Shown here: piece by piece, positions 1 through 11,900 of the stretch | Layout of the letters: the number at the start of each line of letters is the position of its first letter | Position numbering within the stretch: the stretch's first letter is position 1 | NCBI GenBank assembly: GCA_023374025.1 | Contig: SIJG01000139.1 | Span: 198,157-262,156 of the forward strand | Direction of reading: 5' to 3' | From: Heterodera schachtii | Taxonomy: Eukaryota; Nematoda; Chromadorea; Rhabditida; Heteroderidae | Length of the DNA: 64,000 nt | Notes under the pieces: model-generated | Told to the model about the DNA's origin: nothing | The model's input: only the letters and a program-made list of their open reading frames with translations | Database searches by the model: none | Position numbers and translations under genes: made by a program

Positions 1-412
1 TTATTGGACGATAATGTGTAAGGCTGGGCCCGAATTAAAGAACAAATTCATTACACTGATGAGAGATGAAAATTCAAAATTCGACACTATGGAAAATGCA
101 TATGACACACTTTTTGATATGTTTTACAAAGATATTTACATTCTTGAAATAGAATTGGAACAAATGTTTGGCGTTCTGTTTGAGCTGTACAAGGATGAAA
201 TTCACCATCCGATGATGGAAAAGCATCCGGAGGAGATGAAGCAATTCCCGGCGATGGACTCATGTGAGGAGGCCAAACTGAAAGTGATCAAAGCGAATGA
301 GCAAAGTGGTGATCAACATCGATCGAGATGAACTGAATGATGTGGCGACAAAGGACAAAGTTGAGTCATCAAAATTGAAAAAATGGGCGAAAAGTATCCT
401 TCACATAAATTA
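1..412 (+). CDS. Unrecognised gene, 3' portion (partial at window edge)
   Basis: An open frame runs from the window edge to 331 and encodes a helical, acidic, Met- and Glu-rich stretch (MCKAGPELKNK to KANEQSG). Near 310 a second plus frame takes over, reading VVINIDRDELNDV to KSILHIN, with a stop just after 400. Both halves look coding in composition. The switch therefore suggests either a small unresolved intron or a one-base frameshift near the repeated AAAGTG(GTG)ATCAA motif at 287-317. I recognise no domain, signal peptide or membrane segment. The 5' end lies outside the window, so the start codon at 14 may be internal. Confidence 0.3.
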
Positions 413-979
413 ACCATTGATTGATCGGAAAAGAGAGAACTCAGCTAATTGATGGAAGAGGAGAAACACTAAAAGAAAACTTTCCTGTCGATCTTTGCAT
501 TCTTTTGACTTTCCCTTTTTTCTTTTTTCGGGTGCCTTTTCATTTTTCTGTCGAAACAAAGAATTTCATTAGATTTTTGATACTTTGTTGCTCAAGTCCA
601 ACATTTGTGGCATCAAATTTTGTCCATCTTCGCACATTGATTTTCGGTAATTTTGACCCATCACTTCGGACAGTGATTTCCTTTGTTTTCATTTCCCCGA
701 ATTGCCGGCGCCGGCCGATGCCAGTGCCAATGCGTCGGAAAATAAAGCAGATTTTTTGGAAAAAAAAGGAACCCAGTTTTTAAGAGCAAAATCAAATGTG
801 CTAAAAATCTTTGAAATTTCATCGATTCGACATCGATTTTCACGTTTCGACCTCAAAAAACGAGTTGGACAAAAACAAATTGTGGGTCGTCAGAAAAAAT
901 AGTTAAAAAAAAAAACAAAAAATACTCGCCCTACTCATAAATTATACAATTTTAGGCCCCATTTTAAGACATTTTTCAG

Positions 980-1202
980 CGCTTCTTATCCGGTCAATTT
1001 TATCATTAGCATTGCACATTGGCTTTCGGCTTATGATATAAGCAGAATAATTGGGCCTTTTGGTCTGATCAATGCTAAGACCGTGGAGCAATTGGAGTGG
1101 AAACAATCTGATGATCAGAATCTTTTGTTGATCCGTTTCCAATTTCACGCGATGAACACAAATGGGCCCAATGGGAGAAGGAGGCAATTTAGTGGCGCTT
1201 AG
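980..1202 (+). CDS. Possible terminal exon of an unrecognised gene
   Basis: A TTTTTCAG acceptor at 972-979 is followed by a 73-codon open frame ending in TAG at 1200-1202. It includes the stretch HWLSAYDISRIIGPFGL. The base composition is richer in G+C than the flanks. It may be the last exon of the gene at the window start. No family is recognised, the opposite strand is also open here, and the exon could be spurious. The interval 413-979 shows AT-rich sequence with only short open frames. Confidence 0.25.
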
Positions 1203-2350
1203 AATTATCATTTCCTAATAAATGATGATGATTAGAGAATGGATGACTTTGGCTGATCAATTTTCTTTGTTAACGAAATGGAAAATTCGGATTTTTTTGA
1301 AAAATAATTATTTTCCAAAACACTGATCATTTAATTATTATCATATTTGTAAATCTTTTTTCATTCGATACTTTTAAATTGAAAATTCAAATATTATTCA
1401 TTACATTTGTTACCTTTAAAAGAGTCATATTAATTGAAAATTTTTGACAAATTTAGTTTCATAAAATAAAAAGCTCAAACAAAGGTCAAAGCATATTTTT
1501 TCTCAAATATATGGGTTTTTGGGAAGCCGATCTCCAAATTTGAAGATTAAATATCGCCTTGAAAATTTATCCATTTACATATTTGGGCAATTTAGGCTAA
1601 AGAAAAATGTGAATTTTATAATACCGTAAGAATAAATTGGGACTCTAGCGCAGGATACGGTATTGGGCAAACAGAGCAGAGAAAACATAGCTGCAGATAA
1701 TTAGCAAAAAGTGAGTTGGCGAGTGAGACAAGCAGAGAAAAAATATTTTACAAAACAGAGAAACGAATCCTCAATAGTAGGGCAGAGAACTAGAATATCA
1801 AAAAAGAATGTGGTGAAAAGAAAAAAAGACATATAAAATATTTGTAAATATTATATGTAAAATGGTAAAATAAATCCATATTTTGTTAAATTTGCCAAAC
1901 CCAAACAAATCATCGCTGGCTTTAATGTATATAGAGAATATGGATTATGCAGAATATAGACGCAATGGAATAAGCACAACGGATAAATATATAACGAACA
2001 AAACAAATATTTGGAGGGAAAATACAATTATAGATTAATGTATAAGGCCAAACATGAACTGAAAGTTCAATAAAATGAATGAATTCAATATATAATTGTG
2101 ATAAATCTGAATACATATATATATAAATTGAGACTGCTAATAAAATAGATGATTTTTTAGATAAAATGAACTTTACTGATTCGTTTTGATCGAAAAAAAG
2201 TTCAGTCAAAACGCATTCCAATTTGGTCATCTTCAAATCAAAACATCCAAAAAATGTCGTGCCGAAAAAGTGATGATCGGAAAGTCACCAAAAACTGATC
2301 AATAGAATGGGCCTTTTTTGGATATAAAATGATCATTAAATATGTTTTGT
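1203..2350. other. Intergenic AT-rich spacer
   Basis: About 1.1 kb of AT-rich DNA lies between the plus-strand exon candidate and the stop codon of the minus-strand arrestin-domain gene. It contains A-runs and short purine-rich stretches around 1660-1830. I see no coding exon, RNA gene or clear repeat. Confidence 0.5.
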
Positions 2351-5300
2351 TTATCCACTCATTGATACGTCCATCTGTTGGTTGTGCAGCAACTGTTGTT
2401 GCTGATCCGTCTTGTCCACCATCTCATCCTCCGCTGCTGGTCCGTCATTTATTGGAAAATGACGTTCTGTGTTCTTGTGAATTGTTGTCTTTGTGCCGTC
2501 CTCATTCTCGACAATCTCATATGTTTTCTCGAGAATGTGATGTTCCTGCGGGAATTATTATTTTAACAACCATTGGCATGGGTTCGGACCCGCTTGACAG
2601 ATAATGAATTATTTGATTTTTCTTAAAATGCTTTTCAAACGTTGATCGAATTATTATGATCACTTTTGGGCACAGATTTAAAACATAGGCAAAAATAAAA
2701 TGCCAAAAATAAATTTGAAAATTTTAAATAAATGAAAATAAGTGTGCCTGTTCAGTTGGATGATGCATGTCGCCATTTAATTCTCCATTTAATGCCGGTT
2801 CTGCATGCCCATTTTGAGTGATCGCATTGTGTTGAGGCATTTCTACAAAAAATATTTTTGGTAAATATATTTAAATTAAAAAAAAATATTCTAATTACAT
2901 TTAACAGTTAAATTTAAGAAAAAATTATCGGAAAAATTTCAAATGAAATTTAAGCAAAATTGTATTTTACAAAATAAAATAAAATAAATTCAGGTCGCAA
3001 AACTGTATAATTTTAAATTTCTCAATTAGAACATCTCATAATTTATGGCTTTACAGTACCATGCCTTAAATGCAAATTCACTTACCATCTGTCACTACAG
3101 TATGCTGTTGTTGTTGTTTCCGCTCATCGTGATTTTGTTCGTTTTCCTCTTGCTGCTGTTGGTGCTGGTACGTCTTTGCACCGTTGGGCAACAATTGCTG
3201 TTGCTGTTGTTGTTCCATCGTCTCTACCGTATGCCGTTGTTGCGTGTGGTGTACGGTGGTTGTTGTGACTGTGGTTTCGGTGAGTTCGGACACGGTTGGC
3301 ACCACAATGCCACCACCATCATCGCTGACAATTGCTGTCCCATTTGGCGCTAATTGATGGTCGGCTGGCGCCAATTCGGCCACTGTCTCTTTGATCGCTT
3401 CTAATTGCTGAGGCTGCCGTGATGGCGATTCCGTATACCTGAAATGGAAAATTTTTTGCTTTCCTTGAGGCAAAATCTTTTTTAAATATAAAAATTTATG
3501 CTAAATTTCTAAAAAAAATTCGTAAAATTCCAAACAAAATTTCTTTCCCATGACCTATAGCAATTATTATGAATTTTTATTAAATGATATTTAAAAAAAG
3601 GTTGTCGCCAAAAAAATGACAATTTTTGTAATGCATTCGCCCTAAAAAAAGGTTCATTGGATATGCGGAATTTGGAATTTAGTTCCAAAAAACCGTCGAA
3701 AATCGGTTAATTCGTCAAATTTTCGAAAAAAAAAATCGTTTTTCGGAAAACCGGTAAAAAAAATAACCGAGAATTGGAGCCTTAATCGTTGTGGAATTTG
3801 AACTTTTGGACCGAAAAATGATATTTTTCCGTTAACATACATTGGATATTGTGGTGTGAACATGAATGGACCTCCCCGCAAATTGGCCTCGTCCGGCTCT
3901 GAAATGGGCTGCGCACCGCATGCAAACGGCACAAATTTGATGCCATTGGCATCGTCGGCATTTCGTATGGTCGGATACACAACTTTGATGGGCACCTCGA
4001 ACAGAATGTGGGTGCCAAGAGCGACCTATATAACCAATAAAATGTGCTTTTTATGTTCGGACTTACTGAGTAAGTCCTGGTTTGTGATTAGAAACCCGAA
4101 ACCGAACTTAGTCCGCCGAAGTTTTCAAAATTTGAGATATTTCCAGTAAAAACTGTGTAAATTTTAAATTTTCTAAGTTTTCTACCCAATTTTTTTTTCT
4201 GGGGTTTTCAACATTTAAGTCAATTTCAATAAAAGAGTGGAAATTTTTAAATTTTGTAAAAATTTCTTATAATAAAAAAATCATAAAAAATTCAACGCTG
4301 CAACGATGGGAATATGTTAATTTAATTTATTTATTTAATTAAAAATTCAGATTTTGTTAATTAATTACTTGCAACGCATATTTGACCCCAATGAACGGCT
4401 CTCGTCGCGCGCGAATGGTGGCGGTCGAAGGCGACTCCATCAGAACGCGTTGTCCTTGTTGAGCATGTTGGTCATGCTGCACACTTTGCTGATCATCTGC
4501 TACTTCTCCTATGAATAGAGTAAGGATAAATAGTGAATTAATAATTAAATATCTGATCAAAATGCCCGGTAAATTAGCAACTCAGTGAATACAATGTGCT
4601 TGTGCAGAAATCAATTCTCATCTAATCAGACAGTCTCATCAAGGCAACAAAAATAGGGAAAAAAACTGATCAGTGTTTTGAAATTTATTTGGTCCAAAAA
4701 TTGTATATCGAATTCTGATCAGACAGAAATCATGGCAACAAAAAAAATATTGCAACTGATCAGTATAAGAAAATAATTTTTCAAAAAAGAGTATAAAATT
4801 TAGCGTCAATTTTTCATGATCCAAATTTATGGTTTCCCAAATTCCAGACCAGCCATGAGAAATAAGCCTTCTAAAAATTTATAAATTTTTTCTGTCCCAA
4901 AAGGATGATCAAAATGAGCTTGATCTGTGTGCAAACAAAGATATGACAAGGGTTTGCCATTAGCAGACTAACTGACTCTCGATTGTCGGGATCACGGCCG
5001 GCACTTTGATGAACACTACGTTGTCCATGCCGAGCCTGGCCAAGCGCCGCCGCCTCTTTTCATGCTTTTCCTCCGGCATAGCTGCCAACAAAGCGTTGCC
5101 ATCCAATTTCCTTCCGGCCACAACTCGTTGGCACACTGACGACGCCTCCGGCACTTTTCCATGCTTTTCCCGGCGTGTTTTTGGCGGGTTTTTTCTTGTT
5201 GGCATTTCTTCTCTTCCTCTTTTCAGCCTCAGGCTCATTCTGCTGATCTGTCCCACTTTCCGGTGCCACTTTATCGTCCTCCTTCTTGGCACCCTGCTGA

Positions 5301-5576
5301 TCATCAGCACGAGCAGGTTGAATTCGTTCCGCTCCGTCCAGGAGTCGGACTTCAATCTTTAAAAGTGTTTTAAATTGGCATAGTTTAGCGAAGCCGGTGG
5401 CATTTTGATTTCTAATTTACATTGTCGACGGCATAGCGTGCCATTCTTGAATCTATGTGAAATGAGCCGACAATGTTCTCGCCTGGCGAATACGCACTTT
5501 TGGGCAATTGAAGTTCGGCATGGATTCTGTGCCGGCAGCAACAGCCGCAGCAGCAACAGCCGCCGCCATACCGGAC
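2351..5576 (-). CDS. Arrestin-domain-containing protein, C-terminal half (5' end missing)
   Basis: Minus-strand exons: 5576-5421, 5357-4977, 4508-4369, 4025-3841, 3438-3086, 2842-about 2756, 2545-2351 (TAA). The first encodes a Cys-rich linker and then the arrestin C-domain entry AELQLPKSAYSPGENIVG. Later exons carry NVVFIKVPAVIPTI, PFIGVKYALQV and THILFEVPIKVVYPTI, matching the RVVA, VP-IPP, V-Y-L-V and PI-V-I strands of alpha-arrestins. The tail is Gln/His-rich. Such proteins are membrane-trafficking adaptors that recruit ubiquitin ligases to receptors. Exon 2 reads in two frames (see findings), and intron 6 appears to use a GC donor. The N-terminal arrestin domain is absent: only 75 bp lie upstream before the LTR element at 5652, and nothing arrestin-like lies beyond the element. 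The gene is therefore broken. The family call is good; expression is doubtful. Confidence 0.75.
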
Positions 5577-5651
5577 CTGCAAATAAACAGACTTAGAGCT
5601 TAACCCTACTAAATACTGTAAGGCCTTAAAAGAAAAAAAAATTCTTAATGG

Positions 5652-5942
5652 TGTAAAAGGGATTTCTTAATTGGCTTTTGGCTTTTTCCGGGACAAATTC
5701 CTTCCCGTTCCTTTTTACAATTTCCCATCTCTATATCTCCGTTCGATCAGTCTTTTTCTTATCCATTTCATTTCCATCCTTAGCCATCCGCGTTAGATCC
5801 ATCATTCACTTCATTTTCACATTTCTTTTCATTCACCAATACGTGTGGTTTAATTACCCAAGTTTGAGTTTGAGATGGGAGAATAAAGTAATTCTGGATA
5901 ATATTTGGTCGCCAATGATCCTGGGAGGGCCCGCCCGTTTCA
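5652..5942 (+). repeat. 5' LTR
   Basis: This 291-bp repeat matches 20849-21133 except for a tandem TTTGAG hexamer present twice here (around 5862-5873) and once in the right copy, and a T/C difference near 5916. It begins TGTAAAAGGG and ends GTTTCA. An AATAAA polyadenylation motif lies at 5882-5887. The two bases CT after the CA are shared by both copies, so the true end may be 5944. Confidence 0.9.
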
Positions 5943-5943
5943 C

Positions 5944-5959
5944 TGGTAGCACCGGATGG
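5944..5959 (+). promoter_or_regulatory. Primer-binding site
   Basis: The sequence TGGTAGCACCGGATGG starts directly after the LTR. It has the expected TGG (complement of a tRNA CCA end) followed by a stretch that would pair with an acceptor stem and part of a T arm. I could not assign the priming tRNA from memory. Confidence 0.7.
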
Positions 5960-5960
5960 T

Positions 5961-5981
5961 TCCGAACCTCATCGGTTCGGA
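5961..5981 (+). promoter_or_regulatory. Perfect hairpin adjoining the primer-binding site
   Basis: TCCGAACC and GGTTCGGA form a perfect 8-bp stem around a TCATC loop, beginning two bases after the primer-binding site. In RNA it would place a stable stem-loop next to the reverse-transcription start, a position typical of packaging or primer-annealing structures. The function is inferred. Confidence 0.5.
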
Positions 5982-6070
5982 AATGACGCCGATGGCGAGG
6001 ATGGGTAAGAAATAAACCGCGGTAAATTTTTTTTAATTTTGAGAAATTCCCGTTAGGGAATCAGAAAAGA

Positions 6071-6250
6071 CGGCCGTCTATAAATTTAAAAAAAATAATG
6101 AATGAGTACCTCTAAAAGAGAGAAGAGACGTCTATTAAAAAAAAAAATAGCTCTACAGAGAGAGAGAGAGTAAAGACGTCTATAAATAAAAAAAAAGAGA
6201 ATGAATGAATGAGTACCTCTAAAAACAGAGAAGAGACGTCTATAAAGATA
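6071..6250 (+). repeat. Imperfect tandem modules in leader
   Basis: Three copies of GACGTCTAT (6127, 6175, 6235) and one variant GGCCGTCTAT (6072) alternate with A-runs. The phrase GAATGAGTACCTCTAAAA occurs twice (about 6100 and 6209). The copies are diverged and of unequal spacing. Confidence 0.7.
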
Positions 6251-7018
6251 AAGCGCTATAAAAATGAAGGGACAAAATGAAACAAAATAGTTAAAGGCCA
6301 TAAAATGAATGGACAAAAGTGATCACTTAAAATTTGGCAAGAAAAATGTCCCAAAAATGAAAATTAATAGGCCAAAGTCCCAAAAGTGAAATGCCAAAAG
6401 AGCTAAATTGAAAGGCCTAGTGTCCCAGAAAGTACGTACTGATCAGTCTTTAAAAAAAAAAAGGATTACTGTAGAGCACTAATGAACTTACCTACGGTAA
6501 GAGAGAGAAAAACAAAATGGGATTGGTTTCACCATTAACATAAACATTCAAATCGTAAATATGCGCCGTGCGGAGAGGGGCCTAATCGATCTTTGCCCCA
6601 AGCAAAATAACAAATTTGTCCTCTGGTGTGCCCCTATTCATTCGCCATAAGCAAAATGGAGAACAAAAAAAAAAACCAAAAGATGGACGACGATTTGGCG
6701 TCGCTTCACTTACAATGTAGCGATAGTCATTCCCCTCGTCAGAGGATGAACAAAACAAAATGTTATTTTAGTTCTAATCCAAGTGCCCTCGTCAGAGGAA
6801 TAGAAAAATTTTGAAAAATATTTATTTAGCAAATATTTTTTTTTTCTTTTATTTTGAAGTGTCAATTTTTGTCTTTAATTAATTGGAATCTAAGCAATCA
6901 GCATTTGGCATTGGATTTGAGGTAGACAATCAATTAATTATTCATAAATCTAATTAGTCATTAAAATAAATAGTTAATTAAATTACAAAAAACAATTTTT
7001 TTTTGAAGCGAATCTTTG

Positions 7019-7051
<33 letters not shown>

Positions 7052-8637
7052 CAACCGAAAATATTTATGTTTTTTGTGGGGACCAAAATAACAAAAATTT
7101 AACAAATAGAAATGTTCCAAGTGGTTTTTTATCAATTCATTTCTTTATCTTTATCTATTGTTCTATATACTATATACATAATTGTTATTATGGCATAAAA
7201 AAAAATGAAAACAGAAAGTAACAAAAAAAAAAAAAAAGAAAAAATCGAAATCGAAACTTTTTGGGGGTAGCGTGAATTGCAATGGAAATCCCGGAGGCCC
7301 CCTCGCCACCTAACCATAACAAATATGCGATATTCCCCAAATCAGCCAACGGGATGACCTAATGTGGTTCGTTGCTCTCACTAAGTGAGATTTCGAGAAA
7401 AAAAAAAGCCAAAAAGAAAAAAAAAATCGAAAAAGGCAAGAAAAAGGCAAAAAAAAAAAAAAAAAAAAAAAAAAATCGAAAAAGGCAAGAAAAAAAAAAG
7501 AAAAAAAAATCGAAAAAGGCATAAAAAATGATTGAAAAATGCCAAATGCCCTAACATGCCATGCCACCATTTACATATATTCATCATCCTAATTACTCAT
7601 TTATCTCTAATACAAAAAAGGCATTTGGAACATCAGTTTTCTTACATTTTTTGATTAATGATCACTCAATTTGAAAAAGAAATTGTGTTAGACAGAATTT
7701 TGTTTTTTTCCACGCATTTTGCGGTGTTTTTGATGGTTTTGGTTGCTTGAATTTCTGTAAAATTTTCAACAAATTTTCAGTTTTGGAACGCGGCACAGAC
7801 ATTCAACTCATCCGGCACATTTGGTATGCACATCACTTGTTCAGTGAATGGTTATTATTGTTAAACAATGCTGGTACATAAGGTTTTTTTTCCTTTATTT
7901 TTTTACTTTAATTTTGGGCTGATATTACTGGTTCTAAGCCGATTTTTTTAAATTTTTTTTAAGTAATTAAAAATCGTATAAATCTTCAAAAACAAAGAAA
8001 GATTTCGATTTATACACACAAAAAGGCTCAAAATAGGGTCAACAATTAAAATGTCTAACTCTATGTACCACGCATGTTTTAAATTAAAAAAAAAAATGGT
8101 CATGAAAACAATTATTTTTCGTTAATTATACATATTTTTTCCCTGTGCATTTGAGCGATGGTTTTATGTTTGTCCAATTTTAATTAAATATTATTTAGGC
8201 ATTGAACATCGCCGAAATGGCCGAATCGAACATGAACGCATGCCCAGCATTTGGAGTGTGTCCCACATGCCAATGGCAATGCCCGTGCAGTAAGTCAAAT
8301 TCATAATTTTTTCCCTTCAATTTCTCACTTCGAAATTCAATTTCTAATTTTTTCAATTCACTTCAAATATCTTTTATTCATATACTCATTTTCAAATCCG
8401 AATTACACATCCAAAGTTTACTGTATTATTGTAGCTGCATTTCCACATGAACTTTGCTCATTACAGTCACTTAATGTTGACGATTTTTAAGCCGCGGCCG
8501 ATATTATCGCGATGGGAAAATGGGGCGTAGAAAAATTTATTACAACGCGCATAAAAGCATTCCGTCTCTCCATCCACAAATCATTTTCATTTCCAAGCGC
8601 TTTCCGATCGCAAAACAATTTCCCAGCTACTACTAGT

Positions 8638-8721
8638 ACTGCACCCAGCCAAAAAACAGTAACACATAAGTATCTGCGCACTGCACCCAGCCAAAAAACA
8701 GTAACACATAAGTATCTGCGC
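8638..8721 (+). repeat. Perfect 42-bp tandem duplication in leader
   Basis: Two identical 42-bp units (8638-8679 and 8680-8721), each beginning ACTGCACCCAGCC and ending TATCTGCGC, lie about 180 bp upstream of the ORF1 start. Complete identity suggests a recent duplication. Confidence 0.9.
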
Positions 8722-8903
8722 AAGCCTAAATTGCACGCTTCCTTTCCCGTATTACTCACCACTGCGCAAACCTATCTCATTCCCTCTGATTAGTCGTAAG
8801 ACTATAAGAAAAGTTTTTTTGATTTTTTTTTTTTTGAGTACTCATTTAACTCATTCATCTAAAAAATCTAAGCCAAATAGTAGAAGTCTAAGACACTAAA
8901 ATT

Positions 8904-11900
8904 ATGTCATTTGTGAACTATCCTCTGGATAGAATGGAAGATCAAGTAACTATTGCAATTGTTGAAAGAAATTTATTCCAAAATATAAGCGCTCCGCCAA
9001 ATTCCAATGCCCCAATTTCACTAATTGATAAGGTTCACCAAGGTGTAATACGTCTTGAGGATGCCACCAACCGCAGTTTAAGAGTAATTAATAGGAGGGC
9101 GACTCAAAATACTGATGCCATCAACCAAACTACAGCCGATATGAATGCAAACATGGACACAATTACGACTAGGTTAGACCAATTGGTTGACAAAGTGGAT
9201 ACACTTGAATGGTCAGACACCAATGATAACAGGGCATCACTACAAGGGAATTGCACCGTGGTAAGGCGAACGGTCTTCGAACCCGAAGAGGACGAAGAAA
9301 CTCTGAATGTTCTCACTACTGTAGATCCTTTTGCTAGTCAGCTCCCGGCTTGCAGGGACGAAAATCTAACCGCTTTTGATAATTGGGCTCAAAAATTTCG
9401 AGATCTTTTAGAATATATTGGTACAACTTGGACCGAAAAAGAAAAATTGGGTAGGCTTAAATTTTCCCTCGAAGGGTCAATTCGGAAAATTTTTGACAAA
9501 TTACCGAACAATAAAAAGGATACGGTAGACAAAGCTTTGGATGCCATTAGGGAAAAATTGGACTCTCCCGAGCGTAAGGAAATGTCAAAACGTGCATTAG
9601 TCACATGTAAACAACGCGATTCCGAAACGGTTCGGGAATTTCTTTCTAGACTTTCACCTCTTGTTTCTTCTGTCTGTGCGGGTCAGGATGAAGCGCAAAT
9701 TCAATCCCGACTTAAAGATGAATTTTTGGAAAGGGTTAAACCGAATTTAACATTTCTGATTAGGCTTACTGGTGTCACTAAAAACCAAGACTTTGAGGCA
9801 GTTTTCTCTCAAGCTCAGGAATTAGAGCTTCTTTTAACCAATACTAATGAATCCAACATTTCTGAACCTCTTAAATTCGCGGTTCATGCTTTAAATCAGA
9901 CACCTGCGAATCATTCTTGGACCAATAATGGCGAACGTTCATCAAATATTAATTCATGGACACCCTCCTATCCTAATAATGTGAATAACCGTCAGGTTAG
10001 GTATAAAGAACGATCAAATTCTCAACAGCAGCAAGGATTCGGTAGAGGAAGGGAACGAAATGGTTCGAATTGGGTCCAACCACAGAGAAATCAATTTTCT
10101 CAATCTCGAACAAGCCGAGGTCGAGGCGAACGAAATTGGAGTGGCCGTCCAAAATGTTTTCATTGTGGCAGAGTTGGACATATCGCTTATAATTGTAGAG
10201 ACCGGCGATCCGATTTTCGAAGAAATGGCCCACCATCTAACTCTAACCGAGCTCCTTATTATGCCCCAGTAAATATGGTACAACCTAATTATCCTTTTCA
10301 AGCTAATGATTTTGTTCCTCAAGTGACTCAACCCCCAGTCCAAAATGTTTCTGTGGATATTAATGCTCTAGCTGACCAATTAATTCACAAGATGAAAGTA
10401 GGAGATGTTCCTTCAACCGTTCCTACTTCCAACAGAATACCAAATAACTCATGTAACTCATTAATTCCTGAAAAAGTCATTAACCAGCACCCGAATTCTA
10501 ACTCTTTTCCAATCAATAATGATGAAAGCATTCCTCCCTCTCCTATTAAAGTTTCTAATTGGGGAAGCACCGGCATTGGCCCACGACTTAGTCGAATTCT
10601 TATGTTATCCATGACTCTATTTTTGCTTTTATCAATTGGTACTGATGCATTTACCTCTCATGTTCCTGAGCATCCACTCATTTGTCAAACTAATTTTCAA
10701 GGTGCGATATGGGAACTTCCCAAATTTCGTGGCTGTTCTTCTTTAGCCTTAAGTCATTCTCATGTGCCTAAACCACAAAGAAGGAGAATCTTTACTCCAA
10801 ATTTTCTTGAATATAATACTGAAGCTTGGGCTTGTAGAATCGTGAGGAAAGCTATGTCCAAGTACACTTCCTTAACAGGGGTTCCGATCGAAAAATTTCA
10901 TGATTCCGAATTTCTTAGTGTCTCTTTTAATGAATGTAAACTCATGATTGATCAAAAACGGTGTTATTTGGGCTCACTTATAATGACAGAAGGACTATAT
11001 CACACAAATCATCAAATCAATCTCACACCACGTACATGGATTTTTGGCTCATTCTCGTGGGAAAAAACCACCAGTGAAAATTGTTATCTTTTCAAAACTT
11101 TGGTAAGCTCTCGTTTTGGTGATAAATCTATTCATTCTCCTCTTGGAGATGTTTCAAATTGTCCTTATACAAAGGGTAGTTGCACCATGAGTGACAAAAC
11201 CCAACTTATTTGGAAACCGGAATCAGGGAAAAATTGCGAATTTCGAGTCTTTGGTGTATTTAATGGTCGAATGCTGAACAATACCTGGTTAGCGGATGAA
11301 ACTCAGCTTGCACTAACAGACTCACGGGTCAAACCTACCATAAAAAGCTGTAACCTAACACTTCGTTTTACTGAACAAAATTTAGCTTATCAAGTTATTA
11401 AGAATGGTCGTCAGACCAGGAACAAAAGAGCGTTAGACAGTTTAGTGGCTAATTCACAATTAGCATCCCAATTGACTTATTTAGATACTGAAGTATCTGA
11501 GACAATGACATATGCATTTCAGCATGCTGTCACCTCAATCTGTGACCTCATGGTAGAGTCACATCGTTGGGCAGAAACTGCACTGCTCATTGACCCAACT
11601 ATTTTAGCACGAATATTATTTAAAAAACCACAATTATTTGCCAAAAGGGTTGGAGGCTCACTCATTAAAGTTTGGCCTTGTATTCAATTGAAACCCAAGG
11701 ATTATCATTTTATTCCAATTGGTTCTGAGTCAAGTTGTTTTGAATTTATACCTATATCTTTTAAAACTCAAGCTGGTGAAGAAGCAGGTTTTTTAAATCC
11801 CCAGACAATGAACATTGTACCTTTTTCACGAAAAACTGACTGTTTAGAAAATAGAGAAATAGCATTTCAGCTTGACAATGAGGTACTGATGATTGACCAA

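Larger units (their letters stand above)
5982..8903 (+). other. Unusually long retroelement leader
   Basis: About 2.9 kb separates the primer-binding site from the ORF1 start. It holds short tandem modules (6071-6250), A-runs (about 7025-7049 and 7449-7475) with surrounding CGAAAAAGGCA repeats, and a perfect 42-bp tandem duplication (8638-8721). Two stretches look exon-like: 7781-about 7823 after TTTTCAG, and 8199-8289 before GTAAGTC. Neither gives a recognisable product. The rest appears non-coding. Confidence 0.6.
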
